Positions 8,201 to 18,100 of a stretch of DNA of 35,539 bases are shown piece after piece. Source of the stretch: a virus. Positions within the stretch are counted from its first letter, which is position 1. Every line of letters starts with the position of its first letter. Made by a program: the position numbers and the translations under genes. The notes beneath the pieces are model-generated. The model did not search any database and was not told where the DNA came from. It saw only the letters and a program-made list of their open reading frames with translations. Location: positions 1 to 35,539 of the IMG/VR virus record IMGVR_UViG_3300020578_000233. One strand, written 5' to 3'.

Positions 8201-9670
8201 ATGCCAGCAATTATAACAAGTAAATTTAGAATTAACAACGCTGAACAGTTTAGCGAGTCTTTTTCTGAAGCCTCACCTGAAGTTTATTATCTAGGTATTG
8301 GCCGACCACAGGCCTTTGCAACACAAGTAAGAGCAGATTCACGTACAGAAAATCAAGGCACAGATGCAACTGCAATTACACCTGCTGACAGTGTAATAGA
8401 TGAATTATATACCTATGATGATTTATTAGCGGTAAAAAGAATTACAACTTCAGATACCGCATTTGTAGTACCACGAAGAAATTGGACAACTAACACAGTT
8501 TACGATTATTACAGACATGATTATGGTAATCGTATTACCGGTACAACAACAACACAAACATCAAATTCAGGTGCTACAACATTATTTGACGCAACATTTT
8601 ATGTAATGACATCTGCAAGAAACGTTTATAAAGTTATTGATAATAATAATAATGGACTTTCAACTATTGAACCAACAGGCACATCAACAACAGTATTAAC
8701 AACAGGCGATAATTATAAGTGGAAATATATGTACACTTTAACAGCGGCTCAACAAGCAAATTTTTTATCGACAGATTTTATGGCCGTTTCAACAGACGCA
8801 ACAGTTTCATCTGCTGCTGTTGACGGTGCAATTAATATAATAAAAATTAAATCTGCTGGCTCAGGTGGCACAAACGGTACATACGCAGGCATTCCAATAC
8901 GTGGCGATGGCACAGGTGGCACCGTTACAGTTACAGTTTCAGGTGGTGTTGTTTCTGCTGTATCAATAACAGCTGCAGGCACAGGTTATACTTTTGCAAC
9001 AATTAGCAATGCACAAATCGTATCAGCTGGTGCAACAGGTTTAACAGGTGCAGAAATAGATGTAATTATACCACCAAAAGGCGGCCATGGTTTTGACGCA
9101 GTAAAAGAATTAGGTGCATTTTTTGTAATGTTAAATATTAGTTTAGAAGGAACGGAAACTGCAAGCACAGGTGACTTTACAGTTGCAAATGATTTTAGAA
9201 GAATTGTATTAATAAGAAATCCTTTTTCAGGTGGTGCTGCTACTACTGCAACAACTTTACGTGCAACAAAAGCAATTCGTTTTGCTTCTTCACCAGCACC
9301 AGGTACATTTGTTGTAGATGAAGAAATAAATCAAGCAACAACAGGTGCCGTAGGTAAAGTTGTAGAATATGATTCAACAAATAGAATATTACATTATATA
9401 CAAACAAGATTTAATGATGAAGGCGTTGATAGTAATGGTAATCGTACAGCATTTAGCGGAACAAATGTAATCACAGGCCAAACTTCAGGTGCAACTGGCA
9501 CACCAAGTGCTGTTGCAAGTGAAACTGCTGATCAAATTACATTTACAAATGGTTATAAAGATTCTGAATTAGATAGACACAAAGGCGATGTTTTATACAT
9601 TGAAAATCGAGCACCAATAACAAGAGCAGCGGACCAGACCGAAAATATAAAATTAGTAATTGAGTTTTAG
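8201..9670 (+). CDS. 8: Baseplate wedge subunit gp8-like
   Basis: 489 residues. T4 gp8 is a dimeric wedge protein linking gp7, gp10 and gp6. The characteristic N-terminus is present: T-S-K-F-R-I-N-N-A-E-Q-F, Y-L-G-I-G-R-P, then D-D-L-L-A-V-K-R-I, V-V-P-R-R-N-W and the Y-K-W-K-Y-M-Y-T-L segment near residue 175. T4 gp8 has 334 residues; the extra length comes from a glycine/threonine-rich insertion at about 205-290 (G-T-G-G-T-V-T-V-T-V, A-G-T-G-Y-T) and a second insertion near 370-430 with G-E/E-E-I-type beta modules also found in the neighbouring proteins. Late promoter upstream; the next gene begins eight bases after its stop with a GGGAGA ribosome binding site. Confidence 0.85.
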   Translation: MPAIITSKFRINNAEQFSESFSEASPEVYYLGIGRPQAFATQVRADSRTENQGTDATAITPADSVIDELYTYDDLLAVKRITTSDTAFVVPRRNWTTNTVYDYYRHDYGNRITGTTTTQTSNSGATTLFDATFYVMTSARNVYKVIDNNNNGLSTIEPTGTSTTVLTTGDNYKWKYMYTLTAAQQANFLSTDFMAVSTDATVSSAAVDGAINIIKIKSAGSGGTNGTYAGIPIRGDGTGGTVTVTVSGGVVSAVSITAAGTGYTFATISNAQIVSAGATGLTGAEIDVIIPPKGGHGFDAVKELGAFFVMLNISLEGTETASTGDFTVANDFRRIVLIRNPFSGGAATTATTLRATKAIRFASSPAPGTFVVDEEINQATTGAVGKVVEYDSTNRILHYIQTRFNDEGVDSNGNRTAFSGTNVITGQTSGATGTPSAVASETADQITFTNGYKDSELDRHKGDVLYIENRAPITRAADQTENIKLVIEF

Positions 9671-9678
9671 GGAGAATT

Positions 9679-12600
9679 ATGCCAAGTCCAACAGACTTTA
9701 ACCTCTCACCATACTTTGATGATTTTACAGAATCAAAAAAGTTTTATCGTGTTCTTTTTAGACCAGGATTTGCTGTTCAAGCAAGAGAGTTAACACAATC
9801 ACAAACCATATTACAAAATCAAATTGAAAGATTTGGTGATCATATTTTTGAAAAAGGTGCAATGGTTATACCTGGCCAAATTGCATTTGATTTAAATTAT
9901 TACGCTGTTAAACTTACTTCAAAAACATTTGCTTCAGTATCATCTTATATTGGTACAGAATTAAGAGGCGTTACATCAGGCGTAAGAGCATTGTGTGTAA
10001 ACGCAACAGCAAATGATGGTACAGATCCAGATACTTTATTTGTAAAATATATTAAAACAGGCACAAATAATACATCATTTGTATTTTCAAATACAGAAAC
10101 AATACAAGCTTTTTCTGATGGTTTAAGTGCAACAGTTTTAGGAAGTGCCGTTGTAAATTCAACAGCTACAGGTTCAGCCGCAAATATAGAGGAAGGTGTT
10201 TATTATATAAATGGATTTTATGTAAAAGCTTCTGCACAAACAATTATACTTGACAAATATACAAATACGCCTAGTTATCGTATTGGTGTAAGTGTTGTAG
10301 AATCGATTATAACTTCAAATGAGGATGTAACTTTAAATGATAATGCCGCTGGTTCTTCAAACGCAAATGCACCAGGAGCTCATAGATTTAAAATTGATTT
10401 AATACTTGCAAAAAGAACCATATCATCAACAAGTGATAATAATTTTATAGAATTATTACGACTAGAAAATGGCTCAAGACGAAATCAAGTTAGAAGCACA
10501 GAATATTCTGTTTTAGAGGATACATTTGCTAGAAGAACGTATGATGAATCAGGTGATTATACAGTAAGAGATTTTGATTTAGATATAAGAGAGCATTTAG
10601 AATCAGGCAACAATAGAGGTATTTACACAGCTGCAAATGGCGGTGTTGAATCAAAATTGGCCGCTGGTTTATCGCCAGGAAAAGCTTATGTCAAAGGTTA
10701 TGAAATTGAAACAATTGGTACAACTTTTTTAAATGTAAATAAGGCTAGAGAATTTAATACACAAAATAATAATAAAACAAGATTTGACATAGAAAATTTT
10801 GTAAATGTTACAAATGTTTTTGGTTCGCCAGATATAGGATTTGTTTTAGGTGATGTTGAAGCATTTAAAAATATAAATTTATTTAATGATCCAACAAGTG
10901 TGAGAGGCACGCAACAATCTACTGTTGGCGTAACAGTGCCACAAATTGGCCGTGCTAAGTCACGTGGTTTTGAATTAAATAGTGGTTTTGCTACATCAAA
11001 TATATTTTCAAGTTCTGCTTTAACAAGTGCGGTTTATAAGCATTATCTATTTGATATAGAAATGTTTACACATTTAAATTACTCTACAGCACAATCATTT
11101 ACAAACGGAGAAAAAATAACAGGAAGCTCTTCAGGTGCTACTGGTATTGTTCAAACATTATCAACAACTAAATCAGCTGTTGTTACAAACGTATCTGTAG
11201 CAAGTCCTGGTGTTGTAACTTCAGCTACTCACTCTTTTAAAGAGGGTATGCAAATACAATTTTTAAGTGCAGGCTTTTTAGTTGACTCAGCAGCAGTCGT
11301 TGATAGCACAGTATTTACAGTAAAAAATCCTACAACAAATACGTTTGAATTATATGACGCTTCAGGAGTTAATCCTGTTAACGTCACAGCATATACTTCA
11401 GGCGGTGTTGCAAGACATGGTGTGTTGGTTTTAAATAATGTAATTGGAACATTTATATCAGGAGAAACAATTACAGGAGGCACATCAAGTAATACAGCAG
11501 TTATTCAATCAAATAGATATGGATTTAACGGAGCTAATACTTTTAATTTTACAAATGTAAAACAATTAGGTATGTCAGGTTCGCCTACATATACATCAGA
11601 CGTAGCTCTTGGAAATTTTGGAGAAAATTATCAAATATTTGGAAGTTTTTCTATAGCAAATAGCGGTACAACAGTTACAGGATTCGGTACTTTATTTAAT
11701 ACAGAATTACAAATTGGTGATTCAGTCACTTTTACAACTGATGCTGGTAGTTCAGTAACAAGAGTAATTGAATCTATTAATTCAAATAATAGTTTTGAGT
11801 TTTCTCAAGCCGTAGGCGCTAGTGATGTCTCAACAAAAACACAAGGTGTTAGAAGACGAGGTAAATTACAAGGCTCAAGTAAAAATATATCTATATTTAA
11901 ATTACCAAATATTAGAATTAAGACATTAAAAACGGCAACAAATTTAGGTTTAACTGATACTAATTTTAATGTAAGAAGACATTTTACAGCCACACTATCT
12001 TCAGGTTCTGCTACAATTACGGCAGGTACAAATGAAATATTTTCAAGTTTAACTGAAAAAGATTATTCAATTTCAGTAATGACATCAAGTGGTGTAGCAG
12101 TTGCTGGTAATGTTTTAAGTATTTCAGGTAATAATTCAGAAGGCACTCCTATTTTTACACTTGGTGGTTCTCCTACAGGTAAAACATTAACTCTTAATTT
12201 TGGGACATCATATTCCAGTGCAAAAATAAAAATATTAGCAACAGTTGTACGTTCAGTTGCAGGTTCAAAAACAAAAACATTAAACTCAAATTCAACAATT
12301 GCAATATCAAGTCAAACTACAATTCAATCAGGTACAATAGGTTTAGCTAAGGCAGATGTTTATAAAATCAATTCTGTTTTTATGTCAGCTAACTTTGCAA
12401 CAGCCGCTACAACCTCTGGCACAAATATTACAGATAGATTTACTTTAGATAATGGACAAAGAGATAACTTTTATGATATAGGTAGAATTAAATTAAAAAC
12501 TGGAGCTATAACACCTACAGGAAGATTGTTAATTAACTTTGATTATTTTTCACATGGTTCTGGTGATTATTTTGATATTGACTCGTATTCAGGCGTAATT

Positions 12601-15600
12601 GATTATGATGATATACCTACTTACAAGTCAGACACATCTGGTGGAGAATTTGATTTAAGAGATTGTTTAGATTTTAGACCACGTGTTGATGACGCTTCAA
12701 CAGTAATAAGTTCTATACAAGATAGACAATATACTGGTTCAGGTGCTTCTGTAAATGATTTGGTTCAATTTAATACAGATGTAACGTCTGATTTTGAATT
12801 TTATTTACCAAGAATAGATAAAATATTTTTAGATAAAGACGGTGTTTTTAGAGTTGTAGAAGGAGCTAGTGATGTTAAACCTTCAATACCAAAAAGCATT
12901 GAAAATGCTATGCACTTATATACAATATTTTTAAAAGCTTATACGTTAGACACGAATGATTTAGTAATACAAAGACACGATAATAAACGATATACAATGA
13001 GAGATATAGGCCGTTTAGAAAAAAGAATTGACAAGGTAGAATATTATACACAATTATCTTTATTAGAAACAAGCGCACAAAGTTTACAAATACAAGACGC
13101 TGAAGGATTTGATAGATTTAAAAATGGATTTATAGTTGATAATTTTACAGGTCATGGTATAGGTGACGTAGGTAATTTAGATTATAAAGTTTCTATGGAT
13201 ATGGCTTCTGGTTTAGTAAGACCTATGTTTAATTCTGAATCAGTTAAATTAATTGAAGCTGATGATGACGGCACAGTGATAACAGCGGCCGATAGAGCAG
13301 ACGCACAATATACAAAAACAGGAGATTTAATTACTCTACCATACCAAGAAACTACAATGATAGAGCAACCATTTGCGAGTCGATATGTTAATGTAAACCC
13401 ATTTAATATTTTTACTTGGGCAGGTTCAGTAATATTAGACCCGCCAGGTGATGAATGGAAAGAAACAAATAGAGTTCCTGATCTACTTATAAATGAACAA
13501 GGTTCTTTTGATACAATGGTGCAAGAATTAGGTAATCCTAATTTAGATAGTGTTGAAATTGATACTGTATGGAATGAGTGGCAAGATTTTTGGCAAGGAC
13601 GACCTGTTGAAACTGTTGTCAGTGATGTAACTTCTGGTGGCTGGAATATAGTTCGAACAAGAGAAATTTTAACAGAACAACAAGTCGGTCAAAATAGAAC
13701 AGGTGTAAGAACAGCTCTTGTGCCACAAGTTGTAAGAACATCTTTAGGCGATAGAGTTTTAAATATAGCTTTTATACCTTTTATCAGAAGTAGAACCGTA
13801 TCATTTAATGCTACGAGAATGAAACCTAATACCAGAGTTTATCCATTTTTTGATAACGTATCAATAACACCTTACGTAACGCCTACAGGTGGAGCATTAG
13901 GTGGTAATTTAGTAACAGACGCAAATGGCGCTGTGTCAGGTACTTTTTTTATACCTGATCCTAATGATAACAATAATCCTAGATGGCGAACAGGTCAAAG
14001 AGTTTTTAGATTAACAAGTGCTGTAACAAATTCTTTACAAAATGTAGAAACTTCTGCTGAAGCTGATTATACTGCTAGAGGTTCTTTAGATACTGTGCAA
14101 AACACAATTGTATCTACAAGAGAAGCACAATTAGTTAGACAAAATTTGGCCGAAGATAGAACCATTTTAAGATCATCAACAAGAACAGAAACACAAGTAA
14201 TTCAATGGGTTGACCCTATTGCTCAAACATTTTTAATTGATGATACAGGCGGTGTTTTCGTAACTTCTATTGATACATATTTTCAATCAAAAGATACTAA
14301 TATTCCTATCACAATGCAAATTAGAGAAGTAGTAAACGGCTATCCTTCACGTACAATAGTACCTTTTGGTGAAGTTGTGTTAAATCCAGGTTCAGTAAAT
14401 ATATCTGATGATTCTACCACAGCCACAAAATTTACATTTCCTTCTCCTGTTTATTTACAAGAAAAAACAGAATATTGTTTTTGTTTATTAAGTAACTGCG
14501 ATAATTATAATGCTTGGGTCGCCACGTTAGGTGAAAATCAGGTAGGCTCAAATAGGACAATATCGTCTAACCCATATGCTGGTGTTTTCTTTTTATCTCA
14601 AAACGGGTCAACTTGGACGGCCGATCAAACAACGGATATTAAATTTAAAATAAATCGTGCTAATTTTGAAAATGTCACCGGCTCAGTCACGCTCGTAAAC
14701 GACGCCATAAGTGTCAAAACATTACCCAATAATTCGCTTAGAACGACAAGTGGATCAGGTGTTATAAGAGTATCGCATAGAGACCACGGAATGCACGGTA
14801 CAAATAATAACGTTACAATTGCTGGTATTCCTGCAGGTACATATAACGGATTAACTTCAGCACAAATTAATGGTACTTACACAAGTATCTCAAACATTAC
14901 ACTTGATAGTTATGATATTACAACTGCTGGCACAGCTACAGCTACAGGTGATATAGGTGGCATAACTACAACTGCTACACAAAATAATTTATTTGATGTT
15001 GCTTGTTTAAATTTATCTACATTAACTGTATCTGGAACAAGCATAGATTATGATTTAAGAACATCAACAGGAAAATCAGTGCATGGAACTGAATCAGAAT
15101 TTAGTTTAGCTGCAACATCTAACGCAATTAGTGTTATACCTGGTGATAATATTTATTTTACATCGCCTAGATTAGTTGCAAGCACAATCAACGAGACAAA
15201 TGAAATGGCAGGTTCAAAATCATTATTTTTAAATTGTACTTTAAGAACCACAAGTAATAAACTTTCTCCTGTAATAGATGTTGCACGTTTAAGTATGGTA
15301 GCTGTACAAAATAGATTAAATGATCCTACATCTAGTAATACACCTAATTTTGTTAGCGATACAGCTTCAACAGGCACATCTACAGCGGCCGTTTATTGTA
15401 CTAAACCAATTGTATTAGCAAACTTATCTACAGCATTAGATGTACGATTAACACAAAACGTAAGGACATCATCATCAGTGAGAGTGTTTTATAGAGTTTC
15501 AGGTTCAGAAGAAGTAAGAAATATTGGAGATTTACCTTGGATACCTTTTAACACATCAGGCGAAGAAGATATTACAGTAACACCAGCAGAAAATGATAAT

Positions 15601-15738
15601 GTATTTAAAGAATATAAATATTCAGATACAGGCATTAGTGAATTTACTGCATTTCAATTAAAAATAGTTATGAAAGGAAGTATATCATCTTATCCTCCAG
15701 TAATTAGAGATTTAAGAGGTATAGCCTTAGCGGTATAA
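9679..15738 (+). CDS. Giant DUF4815-type virion structural protein
   Basis: 2019 residues, by far the largest gene here. The N-terminus (F-N-L-S-P-Y-F-D-D-F then V-L-F-R-P-G-F-A-V-Q-A-R-E-L-T-Q and F-G-D-H-I-F-E-K-G) is the hallmark of DUF4815 proteins, which are structural proteins of T4-like cyanophages and relatives. The region around 1090-1190 (R-D-I-G-R-L-E-K-R-I ... D-A-E-G-F-D-R-F-K-N-G) is another conserved stretch. Residues about 505-585 and 1690-1760 resemble small beta domains of the type annotated FCCH in phage proteins (T-N-T-F-E-L-Y-D-A ... A-Y-T-S-G-G-V-A-R; H-R-D-H-G-M-H). G-E-x-I-T-G-x-S-S modules occur near 475 and 595. Position after gp8 suggests a baseplate-periphery or tail-fibre network protein. 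Exact role unknown. Confidence 0.85.
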   Translation: MPSPTDFNLSPYFDDFTESKKFYRVLFRPGFAVQARELTQSQTILQNQIERFGDHIFEKGAMVIPGQIAFDLNYYAVKLTSKTFASVSSYIGTELRGVTSGVRALCVNATANDGTDPDTLFVKYIKTGTNNTSFVFSNTETIQAFSDGLSATVLGSAVVNSTATGSAANIEEGVYYINGFYVKASAQTIILDKYTNTPSYRIGVSVVESIITSNEDVTLNDNAAGSSNANAPGAHRFKIDLILAKRTISSTSDNNFIELLRLENGSRRNQVRSTEYSVLEDTFARRTYDESGDYTVRDFDLDIREHLESGNNRGIYTAANGGVESKLAAGLSPGKAYVKGYEIETIGTTFLNVNKAREFNTQNNNKTRFDIENFVNVTNVFGSPDIGFVLGDVEAFKNINLFNDPTSVRGTQQSTVGVTVPQIGRAKSRGFELNSGFATSNIFSSSALTSAVYKHYLFDIEMFTHLNYSTAQSFTNGEKITGSSSGATGIVQTLSTTKSAVVTNVSVASPGVVTSATHSFKEGMQIQFLSAGFLVDSAAVVDSTVFTVKNPTTNTFELYDASGVNPVNVTAYTSGGVARHGVLVLNNVIGTFISGETITGGTSSNTAVIQSNRYGFNGANTFNFTNVKQLGMSGSPTYTSDVALGNFGENYQIFGSFSIANSGTTVTGFGTLFNTELQIGDSVTFTTDAGSSVTRVIESINSNNSFEFSQAVGASDVSTKTQGVRRRGKLQGSSKNISIFKLPNIRIKTLKTATNLGLTDTNFNVRRHFTATLSSGSATITAGTNEIFSSLTEKDYSISVMTSSGVAVAGNVLSISGNNSEGTPIFTLGGSPTGKTLTLNFGTSYSSAKIKILATVVRSVAGSKTKTLNSNSTIAISSQTTIQSGTIGLAKADVYKINSVFMSANFATAATTSGTNITDRFTLDNGQRDNFYDIGRIKLKTGAITPTGRLLINFDYFSHGSGDYFDIDSYSGVIDYDDIPTYKSDTSGGEFDLRDCLDFRPRVDDASTVISSIQDRQYTGSGASVNDLVQFNTDVTSDFEFYLPRIDKIFLDKDGVFRVVEGASDVKPSIPKSIENAMHLYTIFLKAYTLDTNDLVIQRHDNKRYTMRDIGRLEKRIDKVEYYTQLSLLETSAQSLQIQDAEGFDRFKNGFIVDNFTGHGIGDVGNLDYKVSMDMASGLVRPMFNSESVKLIEADDDGTVITAADRADAQYTKTGDLITLPYQETTMIEQPFASRYVNVNPFNIFTWAGSVILDPPGDEWKETNRVPDLLINEQGSFDTMVQELGNPNLDSVEIDTVWNEWQDFWQGRPVETVVSDVTSGGWNIVRTREILTEQQVGQNRTGVRTALVPQVVRTSLGDRVLNIAFIPFIRSRTVSFNATRMKPNTRVYPFFDNVSITPYVTPTGGALGGNLVTDANGAVSGTFFIPDPNDNNNPRWRTGQRVFRLTSAVTNSLQNVETSAEADYTARGSLDTVQNTIVSTREAQLVRQNLAEDRTILRSSTRTETQVIQWVDPIAQTFLIDDTGGVFVTSIDTYFQSKDTNIPITMQIREVVNGYPSRTIVPFGEVVLNPGSVNISDDSTTATKFTFPSPVYLQEKTEYCFCLLSNCDNYNAWVATLGENQVGSNRTISSNPYAGVFFLSQNGSTWTADQTTDIKFKINRANFENVTGSVTLVNDAISVKTLPNNSLRTTSGSGVIRVSHRDHGMHGTNNNVTIAGIPAGTYNGLTSAQINGTYTSISNITLDSYDITTAGTATATGDIGGITTTATQNNLFDVACLNLSTLTVSGTSIDYDLRTSTGKSVHGTESEFSLAATSNAISVIPGDNIYFTSPRLVASTINETNEMAGSKSLFLNCTLRTTSNKLSPVIDVARLSMVAVQNRLNDPTSSNTPNFVSDTASTGTSTAAVYCTKPIVLANLSTALDVRLTQNVRTSSSVRVFYRVSGSEEVRNIGDLPWIPFNTSGEEDITVTPAENDNVFKEYKYSDTGISEFTAFQLKIVMKGSISSYPPVIRDLRGIALAV
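15613..15620 (+). promoter_or_regulatory. Possible internal late promoter
   Basis: Exact TATAAATA inside the 3' end of the giant structural gene, about 120 bases before the next start (15740). It encodes E-Y-K-Y-S in that gene, so the match may be chance. If used, it would raise expression of 15740-18583. Confidence 0.3.
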
Positions 15739-15739
15739 T

Positions 15740-15961
15740 ATGGAAAAATTAAAAGTTGAAGGACACGAATCATTAGTAAGAGATGTAAGATCAAAAGCAA
15801 TTGTAAATACATCTAAAAGTGAATATACGGTTTATATGAGCCGTATTAGAAATAGAGAAATACAAGGTGATCAAATAAGAAATACAGTAAAAGAAATAAA
15901 TGTTTTAAAAAAAGAATTAACTGAAATTAAAAATTTATTAAAGGAAGTTTTAAAAAAATAA
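15740..15961 (+). CDS. Small coiled-coil structural-region protein, 73 aa
   Basis: 73 residues. The first third (V-E-G-H-E-S-L-V-R-D, A-I-V-N-T) resembles a small protein that recurs next to DUF4815 genes in T4-like marine phages. The C-terminal half (about 45-73) is a heptad-type helix with I, V, L at a/d positions and many Lys and Glu, likely a short coiled coil. It starts one base after the stop of the giant gene, which implies coupled translation. A small structural or assembly factor is plausible; no direct evidence of function. Confidence 0.7.
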   Translation: MEKLKVEGHESLVRDVRSKAIVNTSKSEYTVYMSRIRNREIQGDQIRNTVKEINVLKKELTEIKNLLKEVLKK

Positions 15962-15964
15962 ACT

Positions 15965-16837
15965 ATGGCATTTACAACATTTAATACAACAGATACATTA
16001 GAGCAAGTTAGAGTTAAATTAAATAACTTGACTCAAAATGATTTTGGCGATCCATCGATATTGGCTAGTGCTGGTTTATCATCAACTTCAATTTGTGGTG
16101 CTGTTGTAGAGATTGCAGCTACGGTTTTTTCTTCTGCTGGATGGAGAGTTGAAGACGTTACATCAACTTTTCAATTAATATTACCTGGTGAAAAATTAAG
16201 AGTTCTTGGTACTTCAAATCAAATTGATGCTGTTGTGAGTTCGCCAGATATACTAACATTAAGTCTTACAAATAACGTAACTATACCTGGCAATATTACA
16301 GCTAATGGATCTTTACATACACTTGGTACCTTTGAAATAAGTGGTAATATTTTACGTTCAACAGATTCAACACGTTTACAAGTAAACGATACTTTAAGAT
16401 GTAGTGCTGTCGCTTCAGGAACAGGATTAGTTGCAATGTTTGAAAATGCCGCTGGTTTTCCTGTTATAGAATCATTTAGAAATGATAAATTTTTAGTTAT
16501 TAATGCTACGCCTGTATTTAATTCATCAATATTTTTCGAAGGAGCTACGGATGACGCTTTTGAGACATCTTTAACAGTAATAGAACCAACAGCAGATAGA
16601 GTAATTTCGTTACCTAATATCACAGGCACATTAATCACTAACGCAGATACCGCTACTGTGTCAAACACTATGTTAGCAGGTAGCATTACTGGCGGAAAAT
16701 TATTAGATAGCGCTATTATCGAAGCTAAAATTGCTGATGGTGCCGTAGCGGCCGTTAAATTAAAAAACGTAGTAACACTTCAAATATTAAACTCATCAGG
16801 AGGAGTGCTTAAGACCATTTACGGCGCAGGCGCATAA
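15965..16837 (+). CDS. Fibre-like virion structural protein, 290 aa
   Basis: 290 residues. A short helical N-terminal head (T-L-E-Q-V-R-V-K-L-N-N-L-T) is followed by Gly/Ser/Thr/Asn-rich beta sequence. The segment around residues 190-225 (F-F-E-G-A-T-D-D-A-F-E-T-S-L-T-V ... P-T-A-D-R-V-I-S-L-P-N) is closely repeated in the 126-residue protein encoded at 34747, which shows that fibre modules have been shared within this genome. The C-terminus (I-I-E-A-K-I-A-D-G-A-V) has the alternating pattern of trimeric fibres. No enzymatic motif. Most likely a fibre or appendage subunit near the baseplate. Confidence 0.7.
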   Translation: MAFTTFNTTDTLEQVRVKLNNLTQNDFGDPSILASAGLSSTSICGAVVEIAATVFSSAGWRVEDVTSTFQLILPGEKLRVLGTSNQIDAVVSSPDILTLSLTNNVTIPGNITANGSLHTLGTFEISGNILRSTDSTRLQVNDTLRCSAVASGTGLVAMFENAAGFPVIESFRNDKFLVINATPVFNSSIFFEGATDDAFETSLTVIEPTADRVISLPNITGTLITNADTATVSNTMLAGSITGGKLLDSAIIEAKIADGAVAAVKLKNVVTLQILNSSGGVLKTIYGAGA

Positions 16838-16845
16838 ATAATATT

Positions 16846-17781
16846 ATGGCGGTGAGAACACCTTTACACTATGTATCTGGTAATTTGAAAGAGATGACAT
16901 CTGCTATGATAGATGATCTCAAAGCGTTAGCAATATACGAATATTCATTAAATCCTTCGGTAGTATTAACAGTTTCAGGTTCAGGTGGCAATTTAACTTC
17001 TATAAATGATACTCGATTACAAGCTGGCGCTATGTCAACGAATGTGAGTGCATTTCCTGCCGAAGTTGTAACAGCCGAACCAAGCACAGTGACAGTATCT
17101 TATCAAAGAATTACATCAACGTCCACGCCTGGAGTTCCAACCGCAGACACAGGAAAAACTTTCCCATTGTACTACACAGCAAGCGGCAATTTACAACATA
17201 TGACAGTTGTTGATTTTATAGATACTCTTATTGCACCTGCTATAACAACTTTAACAAGTGGCTCTCTTACAACATCACAAGGTGGTACATATTTTTTATC
17301 AACAAGTATTAGTGTTGCAGGTTCTACATTAGTTTCTGCTACACCTGTTTTTACCGATACAAGAGCCGACACATCATTATATACGGCTGCAGGAATACCT
17401 GAAACATTAGATCAACCAATAACAATAACAAATTATTATCTACATAAACTTGACGGTTTGCCAGTTACATTAACAACTGTGCCCTTATATTCAGATATTA
17501 ATAATAATATAAAAGAATTTTCACAAGTTGAAATAGCTAGTTTACTTTCACAATATATGAGAAGTGAAGCAGCAGCTTCTGTAACTGGTAATTTAATAAA
17601 TTATAATATAGGTGGTGCAGGCACAGCACGTGGCACATCAATGGTTAACACAATATTAACAGGTGGTCTAGGAAATTATCAAACTTTTTTTGCAGGCGCT
17701 GATGATTATAGAGCACAAGAGTTTCCTGATGGTTCGCCAAGTACGGCAAACACATATATATTTAACATAAATAAGGTTTAG
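16846..17781 (+). CDS. Structural protein with three internal repeats, 311 aa
   Basis: 311 residues. Two clear internal repeats begin at residues 6 (P-L-H-Y-V-S-G-N-L-K-E-M-T) and 107 (P-L-Y-Y-T-A-S-G-N-L-Q-H-M-T), and a weaker third at 213 (P-L-Y-S-D-I-N-N-N-I-K-E-F-S), giving a spacing near 100 residues. Each repeat starts with a beta hairpin and a helix and runs into Ser/Thr-rich strands. No signal peptide, membrane segment or catalytic motif. It sits in a run of plus-strand genes with gaps of only two to eight bases and is probably a virion protein. Not assigned to a named T4 gene. Confidence 0.7.
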   Translation: MAVRTPLHYVSGNLKEMTSAMIDDLKALAIYEYSLNPSVVLTVSGSGGNLTSINDTRLQAGAMSTNVSAFPAEVVTAEPSTVTVSYQRITSTSTPGVPTADTGKTFPLYYTASGNLQHMTVVDFIDTLIAPAITTLTSGSLTTSQGGTYFLSTSISVAGSTLVSATPVFTDTRADTSLYTAAGIPETLDQPITITNYYLHKLDGLPVTLTTVPLYSDINNNIKEFSQVEIASLLSQYMRSEAAASVTGNLINYNIGGAGTARGTSMVNTILTGGLGNYQTFFAGADDYRAQEFPDGSPSTANTYIFNINKV

Positions 17782-17783
17782 AT

Positions 17784-18098
17784 ATGCCATTTTTAGTAAC
17801 AGCTGTGACCTTGATTCCTACTGGTGTTAAATTGTATGGAGAAAATAATGAAGCAGGTTTACTTGGTGATTTATTTAAGAGAGAAAAACAAAAATATAAA
17901 GACGCAGGCGAATTACTATCAGAAAGATCTGATTATACAGCTGATGGCAGAAAACTTACATATGCAGCTTTGTGGTCGTCACAAGAAGCTTATGAAAAAT
18001 ATTTAAATAATGTAATATGTAATCAATATTGGACTATTGTGAACCAGCATAATGCAAAACACAATATAACTTATACAAAAAGGATAGTCGAGGTTTAA
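17784..18098 (+). CDS. Hypothetical protein, 104 aa
   Basis: 104 residues, alpha/beta in character: strands at V-T-A-V-T-L-I-P and L-T-Y-A-A-L-W, with helices D-L-F-K-R-E-K-Q-K-Y and S-Q-E-A-Y-E-K-Y-L. The arrangement (strand, helix, strand with W, helix) is reminiscent of dimeric alpha-beta-barrel monooxygenase-like proteins, but the match is weak and no catalytic residue can be named. It begins two bases after the preceding stop and ends two bases before the next start, so it belongs to the structural operon. A shorter overlapping frame at 17824 is a shadow. Confidence 0.6.
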   Translation: MPFLVTAVTLIPTGVKLYGENNEAGLLGDLFKREKQKYKDAGELLSERSDYTADGRKLTYAALWSSQEAYEKYLNNVICNQYWTIVNQHNAKHNITYTKRIVEV

Positions 18099-18100
18099 TT

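Noticed and set aside
17766-17773. CATAAATA before the 104-residue gene, a possible late box
   Set aside because: One mismatch, inside the end of the upstream coding sequence and too close to the ATG at 17784 for a leader; the genes there are in one tight operon.
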